From NCBI GenBank assembly GCA_015065935.1, contig SVPI01000014.1, positions 1 through 48,079 of the forward strand: a stretch of 48,079 bases of DNA, read 5' to 3'. The position numbers were made by a program, and so were the translations under genes. The notes under the pieces are model-generated. The model was not told the origin of the DNA and did not search any database. It worked only from the letters and a program-made list of their open reading frames with translations. Source of the DNA: Oscillospiraceae bacterium (GTDB taxonomy: Bacteria; Bacillota; Clostridia; Oscillospirales; Acutalibacteraceae). Numbering within the stretch: the stretch's first letter is position 1; each line of letters begins with the position of its first letter. Positions 35,432-43,923 of this stretch are shown here, piece after piece.

Positions 35432-36859
35432 ATGAAACTAAGGCAATTATTACCAAACTGCAAAAACTTGTGCTTCGATACTGAGATTTCTTCTATCACC
35501 TCCGATTCAAGGCAGGTGACCGCGGGCTCGGCATTTGTCTGCATAAAGGGTCCCAGTGTTGATGGACATGATTTTGCAAAATCAGCTGCCGAAAAGGGCG
35601 CTGCTGTCATAATTTGTGAAAAGGATTTAGGCCTTTCAAATCAAATAATTGTTGAGGATACACGCTCACTTTTTGCCCAAATGTGCGCTACCTGGTTTGG
35701 TAATCCTGCAAAATCAATGAAAATCATTGGTATAACAGGCACAAATGGAAAAACATCAACAACCTATATGCTTAAAACGATAATAGAAGCCGCAGGGCAT
35801 AAATGCGGTCTTATTGGTACCATTCAAAATATGATTGGTGATGAGGTTATCCCCGCTAAAAATACAACCCCCGGTATTTATGAGCTTTCTGACCTTTTTG
35901 CACAAATGCGCGATAAGGGCTGTGAGTATGTTTTAATGGAGGTTTCCTCCCATGCTCTTGACCAGGATAGAGTTAAGGGAATCGATTTTGAGGCAGCGGT
36001 GTTTACAAACCTTACCCAGGATCATCTCGATTATCACATTACAATGGATAATTATCTTGAGGCAAAAAAGAAGCTTTTCAAAATGTGTAAAACCGCTATT
36101 ATCAATGCGGATGATGATTACACCGAAAAGCTGTTAAGCGGGCTTACCTGCAAAACAGTAACATATTCAGCCTCAAGTGATAATGCAACCTACACTGCAA
36201 AAAATATAAACTACCGTGCTGATGGCCTGGAATATGAGCTTGTAGGCTATAACACAATTTGCAGAATGCGCATTAAAACAGGCGGTAAGTTTACCGTTTA
36301 TAACTCTATGGCGGCAACAATTTGTGCAATGGAGCTGGGTTTTTCTCTAAAGGATGCCGCCGAGGCCCTGGCACAGCTTGAGGGTGTAAAGGGTAGAGCA
36401 GAGGTTTATCCCACAGGAAGGGATTTTACTGTTATTATTGACTATGCCCACACTCCCGATGGTCTTAAAAACATTCTACGCGCATTTTACGGCTGTAAGC
36501 GTGGCAGACTTGTAGCACTTTTCGGCTGTGGCGGTGACCGCGATAGAACTAAACGACCCATAATGGGTGAGGTTGCCTGCAGTTATGCCGATTATGTTAT
36601 TGTTACAAGCGATAATCCGCGTAGCGAGGAGCCTTCTCTCATTATCGAGGATATTTTAGAGGGAATGAAAAACACCTCAACCCCCTATGAGGTTATTGAA
36701 AACCGTGGTGAGGCAATTAAGTTTGCCATTGAGAATGCCCAAAAGGATGACATTATTGTTTTGGCGGGCAAGGGGCACGAAACCTATCAAATTTTAAAGG
36801 ATGGCACCATTCACTTTGATGAGCGCGAGGTTATAGCTCAGGTGCTTGAGAACTTATAA
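35432..36859 (+). CDS. murE: UDP-MurNAc-L-Ala-D-Glu:meso-diaminopimelate ligase
   Basis: The 475-residue Mur ligase that adds the third stem-peptide residue. The ATP loop is GITGTNGKTST (100-110), then MEVSSHALDQDRV with the carbamylated-lysine region, and the substrate motif DNPRSEEP (394-401). DNPR marks enzymes using meso-diaminopimelate rather than lysine. The last base of its TAA coincides with the first base of a 273-bp repeat element. murF, the usual next gene, is missing. Confidence 0.96.
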   Translation: MKLRQLLPNCKNLCFDTEISSITSDSRQVTAGSAFVCIKGPSVDGHDFAKSAAEKGAAVIICEKDLGLSNQIIVEDTRSLFAQMCATWFGNPAKSMKIIGITGTNGKTSTTYMLKTIIEAAGHKCGLIGTIQNMIGDEVIPAKNTTPGIYELSDLFAQMRDKGCEYVLMEVSSHALDQDRVKGIDFEAAVFTNLTQDHLDYHITMDNYLEAKKKLFKMCKTAIINADDDYTEKLLSGLTCKTVTYSASSDNATYTAKNINYRADGLEYELVGYNTICRMRIKTGGKFTVYNSMAATICAMELGFSLKDAAEALAQLEGVKGRAEVYPTGRDFTVIIDYAHTPDGLKNILRAFYGCKRGRLVALFGCGGDRDRTKRPIMGEVACSYADYVIVTSDNPRSEEPSLIIEDILEGMKNTSTPYEVIENRGEAIKFAIENAQKDDIIVLAGKGHETYQILKDGTIHFDEREVIAQVLENL

Positions 36860-37131
36860 GTTGGCGAGAGCCGAACCAGTTACGCCTTCAAAACAAAATT
36901 TTTGGTAATAGTTTGCCTCAAAACTTGAAATACGCCAGTATTCCTGCGTTTTGTCGGCTTCCTCTAACACAAAAATTTTAGTTTTGAAAGGTCGAAGAGT
37001 TTCTGCCAACGAATTTATTAAGCTTACGAAGCGTAATTTTGCCGCAAGGCTGACGCCTTGCAAAAAAATACGCAAAGTCAGATGATTAAAGGCGGTGAGC
37101 GAAACCGTATCGGGTTCGACCCTCGCCAACT
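36859..37131 (-). mobile_element. MITE-like element, copy 1 (murE-mraY junction)
   Basis: A 273-bp element with inverted ends: AGTTGGCGAGAGCCGAACC on the left, and on the right the complement of AGTTGGCGAGGGTCGAACCC. TA flanks both sides (36857-36858 and 37132-37133), suggesting a TA target duplication. An internal hairpin GCAAGGC-tgac-GCCTTGC lies at 37044-37061. It is homologous along its length, in inverted orientation, to the copy at 43924-44197. No transposase or credible gene is inside. Confidence 0.85.
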
Positions 37132-37151
37132 TAAAATAAGGAGAGTTTAAA

Positions 37152-38171
37152 ATGCGTGAAATTGCTCCAATTGTTGCGGCAATAGTTGCTTTCGCCGCAA
37201 CTGCACTTTCGGGATTTTTTATAATCCCAATGCTACGAAAACTTAAATTCGGTCAAACCATTTTAGAGGATGGCCCCACCTGGCATAAGGATAAGCAGGG
37301 AACACCCACAATGGGCGGAATTATGATGGTTTTCGGCATTGTAGTAGCCTTAATTGTTGCTATTTTAGTTTCTTTTTTAACCCAGGGCTCTCTTATAAAG
37401 GAACTCGCCAACTTAAAGGCTCTCACAAGCCTCGCTTTAGGACTTGCTTTGAGCGTTTTAATGGGTGCAATCGGTTTTATTGATGACTACATAAAGGTGG
37501 TTAAAAAGCGTAATTTAGGTCTTACAGCAAGGCAAAAAACCTTTTTGCAGTTGTTTGTTTCGGCGGCCTATTTGCTGGCAATGTTCTTAAACGGAATGAA
37601 AACATTTTGGCTCCCATTTTTAGGCGAATTCAGAATTGATTCAGGCCTTGGCCTTATCTTTTGGCCCATTGCACTATTCTTTATTTACGGCTTTACAAAT
37701 GCCGTTAATTTAACCGATGGTGTTGATGGCCTTGCGGCAAGTGTAACCTTGGTGGTAGCATCCGCCTTTATGCTTTCAGCCGGGCTTCTGGAAAACTTTG
37801 GCTACAACACCTTAAGCGCCGCGGTTGCGGGTGCCTGTGTTGGTTTCCTTGTATGGAATGCACACCCTGCTAAGGTGTTTATGGGCGATACAGGCTCAAT
37901 GTTTTTAGGCGGTGCCGTTGTTGGCCTTTCCTTTGGCGTTGGCAAGCCTATCGTGTTAATTATTGCAGGCATTGTTTATCTTGCTGAAGCTTTTTCCGTA
38001 ATGCTTCAGGTGGCATATTTTAAAAAGACAAAAAAGCGTATTTTCAAAATGGCACCCCTTCATCACCATTTTGAAATGAGTGGTTGGAACGAGGAAAAGG
38101 TGGTAGGCATCTTTACCCTTGTGGCACTAATAGGTTGTGCGGCAGCTTTCGCACTGGTACTATTCGGATAA
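37152..38171 (+). CDS. mraY: Phospho-MurNAc-pentapeptide transferase
   Basis: A 339-residue membrane enzyme that makes lipid I from undecaprenyl phosphate. About ten hydrophobic segments are seen. Signature motifs are DDYIKVVKKRNLGL (catalytic Asp pair), NLTDGVDGLA and the C-terminal PLHHHFE. AAGGAGAG precedes the ATG, just after the repeat element, so expression probably depends on read-through of that element. Confidence 0.96.
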   Translation: MREIAPIVAAIVAFAATALSGFFIIPMLRKLKFGQTILEDGPTWHKDKQGTPTMGGIMMVFGIVVALIVAILVSFLTQGSLIKELANLKALTSLALGLALSVLMGAIGFIDDYIKVVKKRNLGLTARQKTFLQLFVSAAYLLAMFLNGMKTFWLPFLGEFRIDSGLGLIFWPIALFFIYGFTNAVNLTDGVDGLAASVTLVVASAFMLSAGLLENFGYNTLSAAVAGACVGFLVWNAHPAKVFMGDTGSMFLGGAVVGLSFGVGKPIVLIIAGIVYLAEAFSVMLQVAYFKKTKKRIFKMAPLHHHFEMSGWNEEKVVGIFTLVALIGCAAAFALVLFG

Positions 38172-38192
38172 AATTTTAGGAGGCATTCACCC

Positions 38193-39347
38193 TTGGAGGA
38201 AATCAGAGCTAAAAAAAGAAAAGTTAAATCTCCACTAATTCAGCGGGGCAAAATGGACATTACCTTTTTTGCACTAGTGTCAATTTTGCTGACCATTGGT
38301 CTTGTTATGCTCTTTTCCGCAAGCTATGCCTATTCCTTTGCATATTTTGGCAACAGTTATCGCTTCATAGTTCGTCAGGCAGCCTTTGCGGTTGTGGGCT
38401 TCATTTTAATGATGCTCATTTCAAAAATTGATTATCACGTTTACCGCAAGTTTTCTTGGGTGGTTTACATTGTTGCAGTTGCACTTTTAACCCTGCTTAT
38501 TGCAATGCCCCCAATGATTGACGGAGTTGACTATAAGCGCTGGATTGTTGTTGGGGGACTGACCTTTCAGCCTTCAGAAATTGCTAAATTTGCCATTGTG
38601 CTTTTGTTTTCACATCTTATTGCCGCAAATCACAAAGCAATGAAAAGCTTTAAATTCGGTATTTTATTCTTTGGATTTTTGCTGGCCGTTGTTTGCGGTC
38701 TTGTAGTTGCCGAGCCGCACCTTTCCGCAACCGTTCTTATTTTCTTTATTGGAATTCTTTTAATGGTTGTGGGCGGCGTAAGGCTTTTGCACGTTGGTCT
38801 TTGCGGTCTTGTTGGCGTTGCAGGCGGTGCCTTGGCAATTCTTACAGGAATTGTAGGCTACGGTGGAGACAGAATTAAATACTGGCTCGACCCTTGGGCT
38901 GATGCCACAGGCCTTGGCTATCAAACAATTCAGTCCCTTTTAGCCGTTGGCTCGGGCGGAGTGCTTGGTAAGGGACTCGGTCAGTCGGTTCAAAAACACC
39001 TTTGGGTGCCCGAACCACATAATGATTTTATATTTTCCATTGTTTGTGAAGAACTTGGCCTTATTGGCGCAATGATAATCATAGTACTGTTTTGTGCACT
39101 TGTTTGGCGCGGATTTACAATTGCCATGAAGGCACCCGATAAATTTGGCGCTCTTATGGCGGTGGGTCTTACCTTCCAGGTAGGGCTGCAGGCAATTCTT
39201 AACATTTTAGTTGTAACAAATACAATTCCAAACACAGGAATCAGCCTGCCGTTTTTCAGCTACGGCGGCACCGCGCTCCTAATTTTATTGTGTGAAATGG
39301 GAATTGTTCTTTCGGTTTCACGAAGTTGTAGTTTACAAAAGGCTTAG
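38193..39347 (+). CDS. ftsW: FtsW, septal peptidoglycan polymerase (SEDS family)
   Basis: A 384-residue protein with about ten membrane segments. It carries the SEDS signatures KRWIVVGGLTFQPSEIAKFA, VPEPHNDFIFSIVCEELG and the C-terminal GISLPFFSYGGTALL. It polymerises glycan strands with its class B PBP partner. TTG start with TAGGAGG at 9 bp. murD, usually between mraY and ftsW, is absent. An SpoVE identity is possible. Confidence 0.93.
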   Translation: MEEIRAKKRKVKSPLIQRGKMDITFFALVSILLTIGLVMLFSASYAYSFAYFGNSYRFIVRQAAFAVVGFILMMLISKIDYHVYRKFSWVVYIVAVALLTLLIAMPPMIDGVDYKRWIVVGGLTFQPSEIAKFAIVLLFSHLIAANHKAMKSFKFGILFFGFLLAVVCGLVVAEPHLSATVLIFFIGILLMVVGGVRLLHVGLCGLVGVAGGALAILTGIVGYGGDRIKYWLDPWADATGLGYQTIQSLLAVGSGGVLGKGLGQSVQKHLWVPEPHNDFIFSIVCEELGLIGAMIIIVLFCALVWRGFTIAMKAPDKFGALMAVGLTFQVGLQAILNILVVTNTIPNTGISLPFFSYGGTALLILLCEMGIVLSVSRSCSLQKA

Positions 39348-39368
39348 TTTTTGAAAGGAATAGGTTTT

Positions 39369-40481
39369 ATGCACATTCTTTTTGCGGGCGGCGGCACAGC
39401 CGGCCATGTTAATCCTGCGCTTGCAATTGCAGGTAGCATTAAAGAAAAACATCCAAATGCCAAAATCAGTTATATAGGCACCGAAAGAGGAATTGAATCA
39501 AGGCTTGTTAAAAATGCAGGCTATGATTTTTATACAATTGAGGTAAGCGGTTTTCAGCGTAGTTTTTCTCTCGGAGCTATTAAAAGTAATATTTCAGCTG
39601 TTAAAAAGGCCTTTTCATCAAGTCAAAAGGCAAAAAAACTTTTAAAAGAACTTAAACCCGATGTGGTTGTAGGAACAGGCGGCTATGTAAGCGGTCCTGT
39701 ACTCAGAGAGGCGGCAAAGCTAGGCATTAAAACTGCCATTCACGAGCAAAACGCCTTTCCGGGTGTAACCACAAAAATGCTGGCAAACAGCGTTGATAAG
39801 GTTATGCTGGCAATGCCTGCGGCAATAAACCATATGAAGCTTAAAAAACAGCCCGAAATCACAGGTAATCCTGTTCGTTCAAACCTTATTTCGGCAGATA
39901 AGCTTGAAGCAAAGAAACAACTTAAAATGGATGACAGACCCGTACTTTTGTCCTTTGGCGGAAGTCTCGGTGCTAAATATATTAACAGGGCCGTATGCGA
40001 CCTAATTAAATGGCATAACGGCAGTAAAAAATTCTATCACATTCACGCAACCGGTAAGGTTGGAAACGGTGAAATGCTTGAAAATCTTAAAGATATTACC
40101 TTAAGCGAAGAGGTTGATGTAAGGGAATATATAGATGATATGCAGCTTTGTATGGCGGCGGCCGACCTTGTTATTTGCAGGGCAGGAGCCATAACTTTAA
40201 GTGAACTGCAAATTTGCGGCAAGCCTGCAATTTTAATTCCATCGCCCTATGTTGCCGAAAATCACCAATTCCACAATGCAATGGTGCTCAAAAACGCAGG
40301 GGCAGCCGAAATTATTGAGGAAAAAGACCTTAGTGGTGAAAAGCTAATTGAGGTTGTAAGCGGTTTAATTGAAAATAAAACAAAACTTGAAATAATGGCT
40401 CAAAAGGCAAGAAAAACCGCCATTGATGATGCGAACGCAAGAATTTATAAAATTATAATGGACCTTTACACCGCGCAATAA
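39369..40481 (+). CDS. murG: MurG, lipid II synthase
   Basis: A 370-residue GT28 glycosyltransferase that adds GlcNAc to lipid I. The N-terminal GGGTAGHVNPALAIA, the acceptor loop GTGGYVSGPV, and the UDP-GlcNAc site CRAGAITLSEL are present, with FGGSLGAKYIN starting the C-domain. I chose the ATG at 39369 because GAAAGGAA is 7-8 bp upstream and MHILFAGGG is the usual opening. Confidence 0.96.
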   Translation: MHILFAGGGTAGHVNPALAIAGSIKEKHPNAKISYIGTERGIESRLVKNAGYDFYTIEVSGFQRSFSLGAIKSNISAVKKAFSSSQKAKKLLKELKPDVVVGTGGYVSGPVLREAAKLGIKTAIHEQNAFPGVTTKMLANSVDKVMLAMPAAINHMKLKKQPEITGNPVRSNLISADKLEAKKQLKMDDRPVLLSFGGSLGAKYINRAVCDLIKWHNGSKKFYHIHATGKVGNGEMLENLKDITLSEEVDVREYIDDMQLCMAAADLVICRAGAITLSELQICGKPAILIPSPYVAENHQFHNAMVLKNAGAAEIIEEKDLSGEKLIEVVSGLIENKTKLEIMAQKARKTAIDDANARIYKIIMDLYTAQ

Positions 40482-40489
40482 CACAAAAT

Positions 40490-40540
40490 AAACACTCGGC
40501 ATAGAATGAAATGTAAATTTTTCATTCAAAAAGGGTGTTT
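40490..40540 (+). promoter_or_regulatory. Hairpin covering the murA ribosome-binding site
   Basis: AAACACTC (40490-40497) pairs with GGGTGTTT (40533-40540), and an inner stem GAATGAA/TTCATTC lies at 40504-40527. The paired GGG belongs to the only plausible Shine-Dalgarno sequence (AAAGGGTG) of murA, whose ATG is at 40544. The structure could limit murA translation. Confidence 0.5.
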
Positions 40541-40543
40541 TAA

Positions 40544-41797
40544 ATGTCAAAAATAATCATAGAAGGCGGTAAAAAGTTAAACGGCACCGCACAAATTGAT
40601 GGTGCCAAAAACAGTATTTTACCCATTCTTGCAGCAACGCTGCTTATTAGTGGTACATCGGAAATACATAACTGTCCCAATCTTTCCGATGTTGATGTTG
40701 CGCTGAAAATTTTATCCCATTTGGGCTGTGTTTCTAAAAGGGAAGGGCAGTGCGTTATCGTTAACTGCCAAAATGTAAATCGTGCGGAGGTGCCGCATTC
40801 CCTAATGCGGGAAATGCGTTCTTCAATTGTGTTTTTAGGCGCTATCCTTGCACGAACAGGCAAGGCAATTATGAGCAGTCCCGGTGGTTGCGAGCTAGGG
40901 CCAAGACCTGTTGACCTACATATTAAGAACTTAAAAATTTTAGGTGCCCAAATTGAGGAGGATGGCGGATTTTTAAACTGCTCTTTGCCCGATGGCTTTA
41001 AGGGCGAGGAAATTTACCTTTCCTTTGCAAGCGTTGGTGCCACCGAAAATATTATGATTGCCGCAACGCTGGCTCATGGCAAAACGATTATCCACAACGC
41101 GGCAAGGGAGCCCGAAATTGTTGACCTTGCAGATTTTTTAAATTCTGCAGGTGCGAAAATTTTTGGCGCCGGCAGTAACACAATTGAGATAATCGGTGTA
41201 GATAAACTGTATAACACAAGTCATAAAATCATTCCCGACCGAATAATTGCCTCGACCTATATGGCGGCGGTTGGAATTTGTGGAGGAAGTATAATTCTTA
41301 AAGATGTAATTCCCGCACAGCTTGCAGGCGTTATTGATGTTATGAAACAGGCGGGCGCTGAAATCTTTGCAAGGGAAGACACCCTAAAAATTAATATGAA
41401 AAAGCGGCCCAAGCGAATTTCCTCCCTTCATACACAAATTTATCCCGGTTTTCCTACCGATTCGGGGCCACCTATTCTTGCAATGCTTACAAAGGCACGC
41501 GGAACAAGCGTGTTTGTGGAAAATATATTTCAAAACCGTTATAATTATGTTGATGAACTTAAAAGGCTTGGCGCCAACATTAAAACCGAAGGCAGGGTGG
41601 CGGTTGTCGAGGGCTGTTTAAGGCTTTCGGGCGCACCTGTTCGTGCCACCGATTTGCGCGGTGGTGCCGCCCTCGTTGTTGCAGGCCTTGGGGCCGAAGG
41701 CACAACGGCGGTTGATAAAATTTGTTATATAAAGCGCGGTTATGCTGATATCGCGCGTGATTTAAAAATGCTTGGAGCAGAAATTAAAGAGGAGTAG
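40544..41797 (+). CDS. murA: UDP-N-acetylglucosamine 1-carboxyvinyltransferase
   Basis: The 417-residue enzyme of the first committed step of peptidoglycan synthesis, the target of fosfomycin. KNSILPILAATLL lies near the N-terminus; the fosfomycin-binding Cys116 is in GGCELGPRPVDLH; Asp306 is in YPGFPTD. The residues after this Asp are SGPP rather than the common LQAQ or MQAQ. Cys116 predicts fosfomycin sensitivity at the target. It may be one of two MurA paralogues, as is common in Firmicutes. Confidence 0.93.
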   Translation: MSKIIIEGGKKLNGTAQIDGAKNSILPILAATLLISGTSEIHNCPNLSDVDVALKILSHLGCVSKREGQCVIVNCQNVNRAEVPHSLMREMRSSIVFLGAILARTGKAIMSSPGGCELGPRPVDLHIKNLKILGAQIEEDGGFLNCSLPDGFKGEEIYLSFASVGATENIMIAATLAHGKTIIHNAAREPEIVDLADFLNSAGAKIFGAGSNTIEIIGVDKLYNTSHKIIPDRIIASTYMAAVGICGGSIILKDVIPAQLAGVIDVMKQAGAEIFAREDTLKINMKKRPKRISSLHTQIYPGFPTDSGPPILAMLTKARGTSVFVENIFQNRYNYVDELKRLGANIKTEGRVAVVEGCLRLSGAPVRATDLRGGAALVVAGLGAEGTTAVDKICYIKRGYADIARDLKMLGAEIKEE

Positions 41798-41800
41798 GAA

Positions 41801-42595
41801 ATGGAATATAAGGACACGAATCCCCGCCGTAATTCCAAAAAAAATAAAAAGGCGAAAAAGCGCGCAAGGGTTAAAAAAGGCTTTATTGCTTTTTTGCTAA
41901 TATTTATTTTGTGTGCAACCCTTGTTACGCTGTCTCTTACTGTGTTTTTTAAAACCGAACAGGTAACAGTAAGCGGTAACACAATTTACGAAAGTAATGA
42001 GATTTTGGAAACCGCGGGAATAAAGACAGGAACAAATATGTTTCTTGTTTTCGATTCGGCTGTTAAAAAGCAGTTATTGGCAAAGCATCCTTTTATTGAA
42101 AGCGTAAAATTAAAACGCATACTACCCGATAAAATTGAAATTAAAATAACCGAAGCCACTGAATATTATTGTTATGAGTATGCAGGTCAGTTTTTCACTG
42201 CAAGTAAGGATAATAGGGTGCTGGCAAAATACTCAAGTGCCCCTGCAGGCCTTGTAAATGTCAGTGCTAACAGCCTTACAAACCTTAGCGTTGGTAAAAT
42301 TGTTGAGTTTACAAACGAGGAAGAAAAGAATTATTTAATAAAACTTTTAAACACACTTTCCGATTATAAGCTTGAGGTTACCTCGGTTGATGTAACCGAT
42401 ATGCTGGCAATTGAGGTTATCGTTTCTGATAGAATAGTTGTTAATTTCGGCGGTCAAACCGAACTGGAGGGCAAAACCGCCCATTTGGCAACGCTTATTA
42501 AAAATCTGGATGAAAATGTAAGGGGAAGTGTAAATCTGTCGGTTTGGTCACCAACAAAGGATGAGGCGTATTTTGTTAAGGACAATTTGCAATAA
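41801..42595 (+). CDS. ftsQ: FtsQ/DivIB-type division protein
   Basis: A 264-residue single-span protein. A very basic N-terminus (RRNSKKNKKAKKRARVKK) precedes a membrane segment at about 28-50, then a POTRA domain (VTVSGNTIYESNEIL and HPFIESVKLKRILPDKIEIK) and the FtsQ domain. It bridges FtsL/DivIC to the septal synthase. It starts 3 bp after the murA stop. Confidence 0.9.
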   Translation: MEYKDTNPRRNSKKNKKAKKRARVKKGFIAFLLIFILCATLVTLSLTVFFKTEQVTVSGNTIYESNEILETAGIKTGTNMFLVFDSAVKKQLLAKHPFIESVKLKRILPDKIEIKITEATEYYCYEYAGQFFTASKDNRVLAKYSSAPAGLVNVSANSLTNLSVGKIVEFTNEEEKNYLIKLLNTLSDYKLEVTSVDVTDMLAIEVIVSDRIVVNFGGQTELEGKTAHLATLIKNLDENVRGSVNLSVWSPTKDEAYFVKDNLQ

Positions 42596-42635
42596 GAATC
42601 GAGAAAAATTTTGTTGATTTTTTTGCATAAAAATA

Positions 42636-42664
42636 TTGAAATTTTTTATAAGGTGTGCTATTAT
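42636..42664 (+). promoter_or_regulatory. ftsZ promoter
   Basis: TTGAAA (42636-42641), 17 bp, TATTAT (42659-42664), with a TG one base upstream of the -10 (extended -10). ftsZ thus has its own promoter besides cluster read-through. Confidence 0.7.
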
Positions 42665-42729
42665 TATAAAGTATAAAGGTATATTATGTTTTATGGCCAC
42701 CTAATAAGTTAAAAAGTGAGGAATAAAAA

Positions 42730-43797
42730 ATGTCATTTGAAGTTTCTAACGAATTAGACAATGTTGTTCAAATTAAGGTTGTCGGTGTTGGCGGCGGCGG
42801 CGGTAACGCTGTAAACCGCATGGTTGATGCCGGTGTTCGCGGTGTTGAATTTATTGCTATCAACACTGATAAGGCTGCTCTTTATCAGTCTAAAGCATCT
42901 CAGAAAATCCAAATTGGTGATAAAACCACAGCAGGCAAGGGCGCAGGCGCAAATCCTGATAAGGGCCGCAGCGCTGCTGAGGAATCCCGTGATGAAATCG
43001 CAGCTGCTATTCGTAGCGCTGATATGATTTTCCTTACCGCAGGTATGGGCGGCGGTACCGGTACAGGTGCTGCTCCTATCGTTGCTGAAATTGCTAAGGA
43101 AATGGGTATCTTAACCGTTGGTATCGTAACAAAGCCCTTTGCTTTCGAAGGCAAGCGCAGAATGGACCAGGCTGAGGCCGGCATTGCTGCTCTTCGCGAG
43201 CATGTTGATAGCCTTGTCGTTATTCCTAACGAGCGCTTAAAGTTTGTTTCCGAGCAGAAGATTACATTTAAAAACGCATTTGATATTGCTGATGATGTTC
43301 TTCGCCAGGGTGTTCAGAGCATTTCTGAGCTTATCAATGTTACTGCCCTTGTTAACCTCGACTTTGCTGACGTTTCCGCAATTATGACCGATGCAGGCTA
43401 TGCTCACATGGGTGTTGCTACCGCTACCGGCCGCGATAAGGCAGAGCAGGCTGCACGTGCTGCTATTACCAGTCCTCTTATCGAAACCTCAATGGACAAT
43501 GCTCGTGGCGTTATCATCAGCATCACCGGTTCTTCTGATATCGGTCTTGAAGAGGTTGAGCTTGCTTCCTCTATCATTGCTGAAATGGCTCATCCCGATG
43601 CAAACATCATTTGGGGTGCTCAGCTTGATGATACTCTTGAGGATACCATCCGTGTTACTGTTGTTGCAACCGGTCTTGGTGAAGAGGCTAAGAAGAAAAA
43701 CGACCTCGGCGCAGACCTTTCCAGCATCCTCGGTGCTTCTGAAGATGATGATGACAACACCTACACCGATGTACTTAACCTTATCAACAAGGACTAA
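42730..43797 (+). CDS. ftsZ: Cell division GTPase FtsZ
   Basis: A 355-residue tubulin homologue that forms the Z ring. The GTP loop is GGGTGTG (108-114), the T7 synergy loop is NLDFAD (209-214), and the GTPase core ends near residue 317. Only about 38 residues follow, ending [14 protein letters not shown]. This lacks the usual long linker and the C-terminal peptide (DIPxFLR-like) that binds FtsA, ZipA, SepF or EzrA. ftsA is also not next to it. Codon use is biased to highly expressed codons (GCT, ATC, GGT). Confidence 0.96.
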   Translation: MSFEVSNELDNVVQIKVVGVGGGGGNAVNRMVDAGVRGVEFIAINTDKAALYQSKASQKIQIGDKTTAGKGAGANPDKGRSAAEESRDEIAAAIRSADMIFLTAGMGGGTGTGAAPIVAEIAKEMGILTVGIVTKPFAFEGKRRMDQAEAGIAALREHVDSLVVIPNERLKFVSEQKITFKNAFDIADDVLRQGVQSISELINVTALVNLDFADVSAIMTDAGYAHMGVATATGRDKAEQAARAAITSPLIETSMDNARGVIISITGSSDIGLEEVELASSIIAEMAHPDANIIWGAQLDDTLEDTIRVTVVATGLGEEAKKKNDLGADLSSILGASEDDDDNTYTDVLNLINKD

Positions 43798-43811
43798 TTT
43801 TAACCTACATT

Positions 43812-43842
43812 TAAAAGCAACAGCCTTGGCTGTTGCTTTTTC
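43812..43842 (+). terminator. ftsZ terminator
   Basis: The hairpin AAAAGCAACAGCC-ttg-GGCTGTTGCTTTT (sharing central bases) with a T-run ends the dcw cluster. Confidence 0.92.
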
Positions 43843-43876
43843 ATTTGTAAACAAATTTTAAATATAGTCCTCTCAC

Positions 43877-43906
43877 TTGCTTTTTACCGATGTAATATGG
43901 TATAAT
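43877..43906 (+). promoter_or_regulatory. Promoter of the membrane-protein pair
   Basis: TTGCTT (43877-43882), 18 bp, TATAAT (43901-43906), with an extended TG motif. It lies about 20 bp before the second repeat element, so the transcript leader would contain the whole element. Confidence 0.65.
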
Positions 43907-43923
43907 GTGTAAAATTTGGTTTA

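Noticed and set aside
36854-37129. 91-residue minus-strand frame inside element copy 1, and the 69-residue frame at 43905-44114 inside copy 2
   Set aside because: They are translations of the repeat element. Copy 2 keeps only pieces in different frames, and pairing rather than coding potential is conserved.
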